Below are positions 4,677 to 6,001 of a stretch of DNA of 6,001 nt, one piece after another. Source of the DNA: Desulfobacteraceae bacterium UBA5852. GTDB taxonomy: Bacteria > Desulfobacterota > Desulfobacteria > Desulfobacterales > UBA5852. Location: positions 16,826 through 22,826 of the forward strand of contig DJGG01000085.1 in assembly GCA_002432195.1 (NCBI GenBank), given 5' to 3'. Each line of letters begins with the position of its first letter. The first letter of the stretch is position 1. The translations under genes were made by a program, and so were the position numbers. Under the pieces are notes generated by a model that saw only the letters and a program-made list of their open reading frames with translations, was not told where the DNA came from and made no database searches.

Positions 4677-5636
4677 TCAGCGTGTGGGCACCAGCGCCAA
4701 CCGGAACCCCAAAGCCGGACCGGCATGCGCGGCGGGGTAGCCGAGGCGCCGGGCGCAGCGCACGCTCCAGGCGTCCAGGTGCCAGCTCCCGCCCCGGATG
4801 ACGCGGTCCGCCCCTTGCTCCCGGCAGACGGGGTTGCGCCTCGCGTGGAGGTGGTAGGCATCGGCGCGATAGGTATCACGGCACCACTCCCAGACATTGC
4901 CGCTCAGATCCCACAGGCCCAGACCGTTGGGTTGCTTCAAACCCACCGGCCGAGTGCGCCCCCCGGAATTCTCCCCGAACCAGGCCAGGGATTCCGGGTC
5001 GTCGCCCCCGGCAAAGCGCTCCGCCCGGCCGCCGCTGCGGGCGGCGTACTCCCATTGGGCTTCGCTGGGCAACTGGGGCGTGACCTCCCCGGGGACTTCT
5101 TCGCGGAACCGCTGGATAAAGGCTTCCACGGCCTCCAGGTTGACCTGCTCCACGGGGTGCCGATCCCCGGGGAAGCGCGATGGGTTGCCCGGCATGCGCC
5201 GGTTCCATTCCTCCTGGGTCACGGGGAAACGCCCCAGATAGAAATCGTCCAGCTCCACGGTGTGCACGAGGCGCTCGTCCTCCAACCCCTCGTCGAATCC
5301 GTCGCCCATGGCGAAGCGGCCGCCGGGCACTAACACGAAGGCGATCCCTCCCACGCTCAGCTCCCGATCCGCCACCGCTGCACCGTCGTGGGGGGCGCCG
5401 CAGGCCGGGCACACCGGGCTGCCGGCGGGCAGGCGCTGGCGGCATTGGCGGCAGACGAGGCGGGTTTCACAGGCCGGGCAGCGGACCCAATTGGCTTTCA
5501 AAGGCTCCCCGCAGCGGGGGCACTGGAGGCGGCCCAGGGGCGCTTCGCAGGCCGGGCAGAAGGTCCACGCGGCGGCGACGGGCTCGCCGCAGGACGGGCA
5601 TAGGGGAGCGGGCCGGTTGACGGTCATGGCATCCAT
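4677..5636 (-). CDS. Triple zinc-ribbon protein with C-terminal SUMF1/FGE-like domain
   Basis: Encodes 319 residues. The N-terminal quarter has three tandem zinc ribbons, each CxxC-x10-CxxC: C13/C16 with C27/C30, C39/C42 with C53/C56, and C62/C65 with C76/C79. From about residue 94 to 316 comes a SUMF1 (FGE-sulfatase, C-type-lectin-like) domain with VPGGRFAMGD, the strand DDFYLGRFPVTQEEW, LPSEAQWEYAARSGG, GLGLWDLSGNVWEW (238-251) and RVIRGGSW followed by RCARR. Genuine formylglycine-generating enzymes have a copper-binding Cys pair in GGSxxCxxxxC. Here the segment after GGSW (282-285) is HLDAWSVRC, so both positions are non-Cys and formylglycine synthesis is unlikely. No signal peptide is seen, so it is probably cytosolic, perhaps a binding or signalling protein. 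The ATG at 5634-5636 has GGAG eight bases upstream; an in-frame ATG nine bases further on is less well placed. Confidence 0.9.
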   Translation of the reverse strand: MDAMTVNRPAPLCPSCGEPVAAAWTFCPACEAPLGRLQCPRCGEPLKANWVRCPACETRLVCRQCRQRLPAGSPVCPACGAPHDGAAVADRELSVGGIAFVLVPGGRFAMGDGFDEGLEDERLVHTVELDDFYLGRFPVTQEEWNRRMPGNPSRFPGDRHPVEQVNLEAVEAFIQRFREEVPGEVTPQLPSEAQWEYAARSGGRAERFAGGDDPESLAWFGENSGGRTRPVGLKQPNGLGLWDLSGNVWEWCRDTYRADAYHLHARRNPVCREQGADRVIRGGSWHLDAWSVRCARRLGYPAAHAGPALGFRLALVPTR

Positions 5637-5732
5637 CCGGATAGCTCCGATCCCGGCAATCCCAGGGGGACGGGAATCGGGACCTGCACCCTGGCAGGCG
5701 GTTGAGGAGTTGCTTGGTTGATAGCGCTCACC

Positions 5733-5750
5733 GCCTGTGGATATACAGGC
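5733..5750. repeat. Inverted repeat GCCTGT-N6-ACAGGC over the -10, possible operator
   Basis: Perfect 6-bp arms at 5733-5738 and 5745-5750 flank a 6-base centre that includes most of the -10 element and extends to the predicted start of transcription. A protein bound here would block the promoter. The arms resemble LexA half-sites, but the CTGT-to-ACAG spacing is 6, not 8. The regulator is unknown. Confidence 0.4.
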
Positions 5751-5767
5751 CCCCGGCGGAAAGTCAA
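5740..5767 (-). promoter_or_regulatory. Sigma70-type promoter of the zinc-ribbon/SUMF1 gene
   Basis: On the minus strand TTGACT (complement of 5762-5767) is followed after 16 bases by TATATC (complement of 5740-5745). The -35 matches consensus at five of six positions and the -10 at four. Transcription would start near 5733, giving a leader of about 97 nt. The -10 is covered by the inverted repeat at 5733-5750. Confidence 0.55.
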
Positions 5768-5799
5768 GGCGCGCGGCGGTGCGGCAAGCGCCGCGCGCC
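5768..5799 (-). terminator. Strong GC hairpin between the right-edge gene and the SUMF1 gene
   Basis: GGCGCGCGGCG (5768-5778) and CGCCGCGCGCC (5789-5799) form a perfect 11-bp stem with a 10-base loop, about 43 nt after the stop of the gene entering from the right. On the minus strand it is followed by TTGACTTT, which is partly T-rich and also contains the -35 of the next promoter. It probably ends or insulates the upstream transcript, although the T tract is imperfect. Confidence 0.5.
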
Positions 5800-5841
5800 G
5801 CCAAGCCCCGTGATCGATTCCGCCACGCGCCGCGGGCTCCC

Positions 5842-6001
5842 TCACAGCACGAAGGCCCCAATGGCCTTGCGCAGGGTGCGGCAGCGCACCGGCCGCCCGT
5901 GACCCACGCGGAACAGCATCACGTGGCCGTCGCCGGGGGCGCCCCCCCACAAGGCCTCGTAGGGAGGCCAGAGATCCTCCAGCAGCCGTCGGTGACGGGC
6001 G
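5842..6001 (-). CDS. C-terminal 52 residues of an unrecognised protein
   Basis: An open frame enters from the right edge and stops at TGA 5842-5844. It reads ARHRRLLEDLWPPYEALWGG, then a strand-like HVMLFRVGHGRPVRCRTLRK and ends AIGAFVL. Third codon positions are strongly GC-biased, as in the other genes here, so it is likely the true 3' end of a gene. No family can be named from this fragment. It lies upstream of the zinc-ribbon/SUMF1 gene on the same strand, but the 205-bp gap with a strong hairpin and a separate promoter suggests separate transcription. Confidence 0.6.
   Translation of the reverse strand, partial: ARHRRLLEDLWPPYEALWGGAPGDGHVMLFRVGHGRPVRCRTLRKAIGAFVL

Noticed and set aside
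4677..5636. Active formylglycine-generating enzyme for sulfatases.
   Set aside because: Both cysteines of the catalytic GGSxxCxxxxC segment are missing, and no sulfatase gene is nearby.
5733..5750. LexA (SOS) box at the SUMF1 promoter.
   Set aside because: The CTGT and ACAG half-sites are 6 bases apart, while the standard LexA box needs 8.

Overview
The window is GC-rich DNA from a bacterium, with dense genes and strongly GC-biased third codon positions. The mix of an MgtE magnesium channel, a Desulfovibrio/Chromatium-type small ferredoxin and a Tat-exported lipoprotein fits a GC-rich proteobacterium, most likely a gammaproteobacterium. That placement is inference; there is no rRNA or other marker gene here. 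I see no mobile element, CRISPR array, tRNA or rRNA.

Left part (1-1950, all minus strand): a long leader, then mgtE (268-1632), then the 5' end of a peptidase C26 / class I glutamine amidotransferase-like gene that runs off the left edge. The leader starts at a promoter-like site near 1938-1964. It contains a possible 43-codon upstream ORF (1690-1821). This ends 6 nt before a hairpin (1634-1684) that holds the mgtE ribosome-binding site, a layout that suggests translational control of the Mg2+ channel.

Centre (1990-4340, plus strand): a well-formed sigma70-type promoter drives a 64-residue seven-cysteine ferredoxin (2083-2277). A roughly 390-bp stretch without a convincing gene follows, with an AT-rich inverted repeat. 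Next come a Tat-signal metallo-beta-lactamase-fold lipoprotein of the NAPE-PLD/UlaG-like superfamily (2671-3810), a terminator-like element, and an unrecognised 144-residue protein (3906-4340).

Right part (4341-6001, minus strand): a convergent intergenic region with a possible tiny membrane peptide and a set of three TGTCAC-type arms. It is followed by a protein with three tandem zinc ribbons fused to a SUMF1/FGE-like domain (4677-5636), which has its own promoter and overlapping inverted repeat. Upstream of that, a strong hairpin separates it from the C-terminal end of an unknown gene entering from the right edge.

The genes do not form one obvious pathway. The main functional link is mgtE with its leader. 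The others look like small independent transcription units. The best candidates for undescribed biology are the mgtE leader and the triple zinc-ribbon/SUMF1 protein that lacks the catalytic cysteines of formylglycine-generating enzyme.
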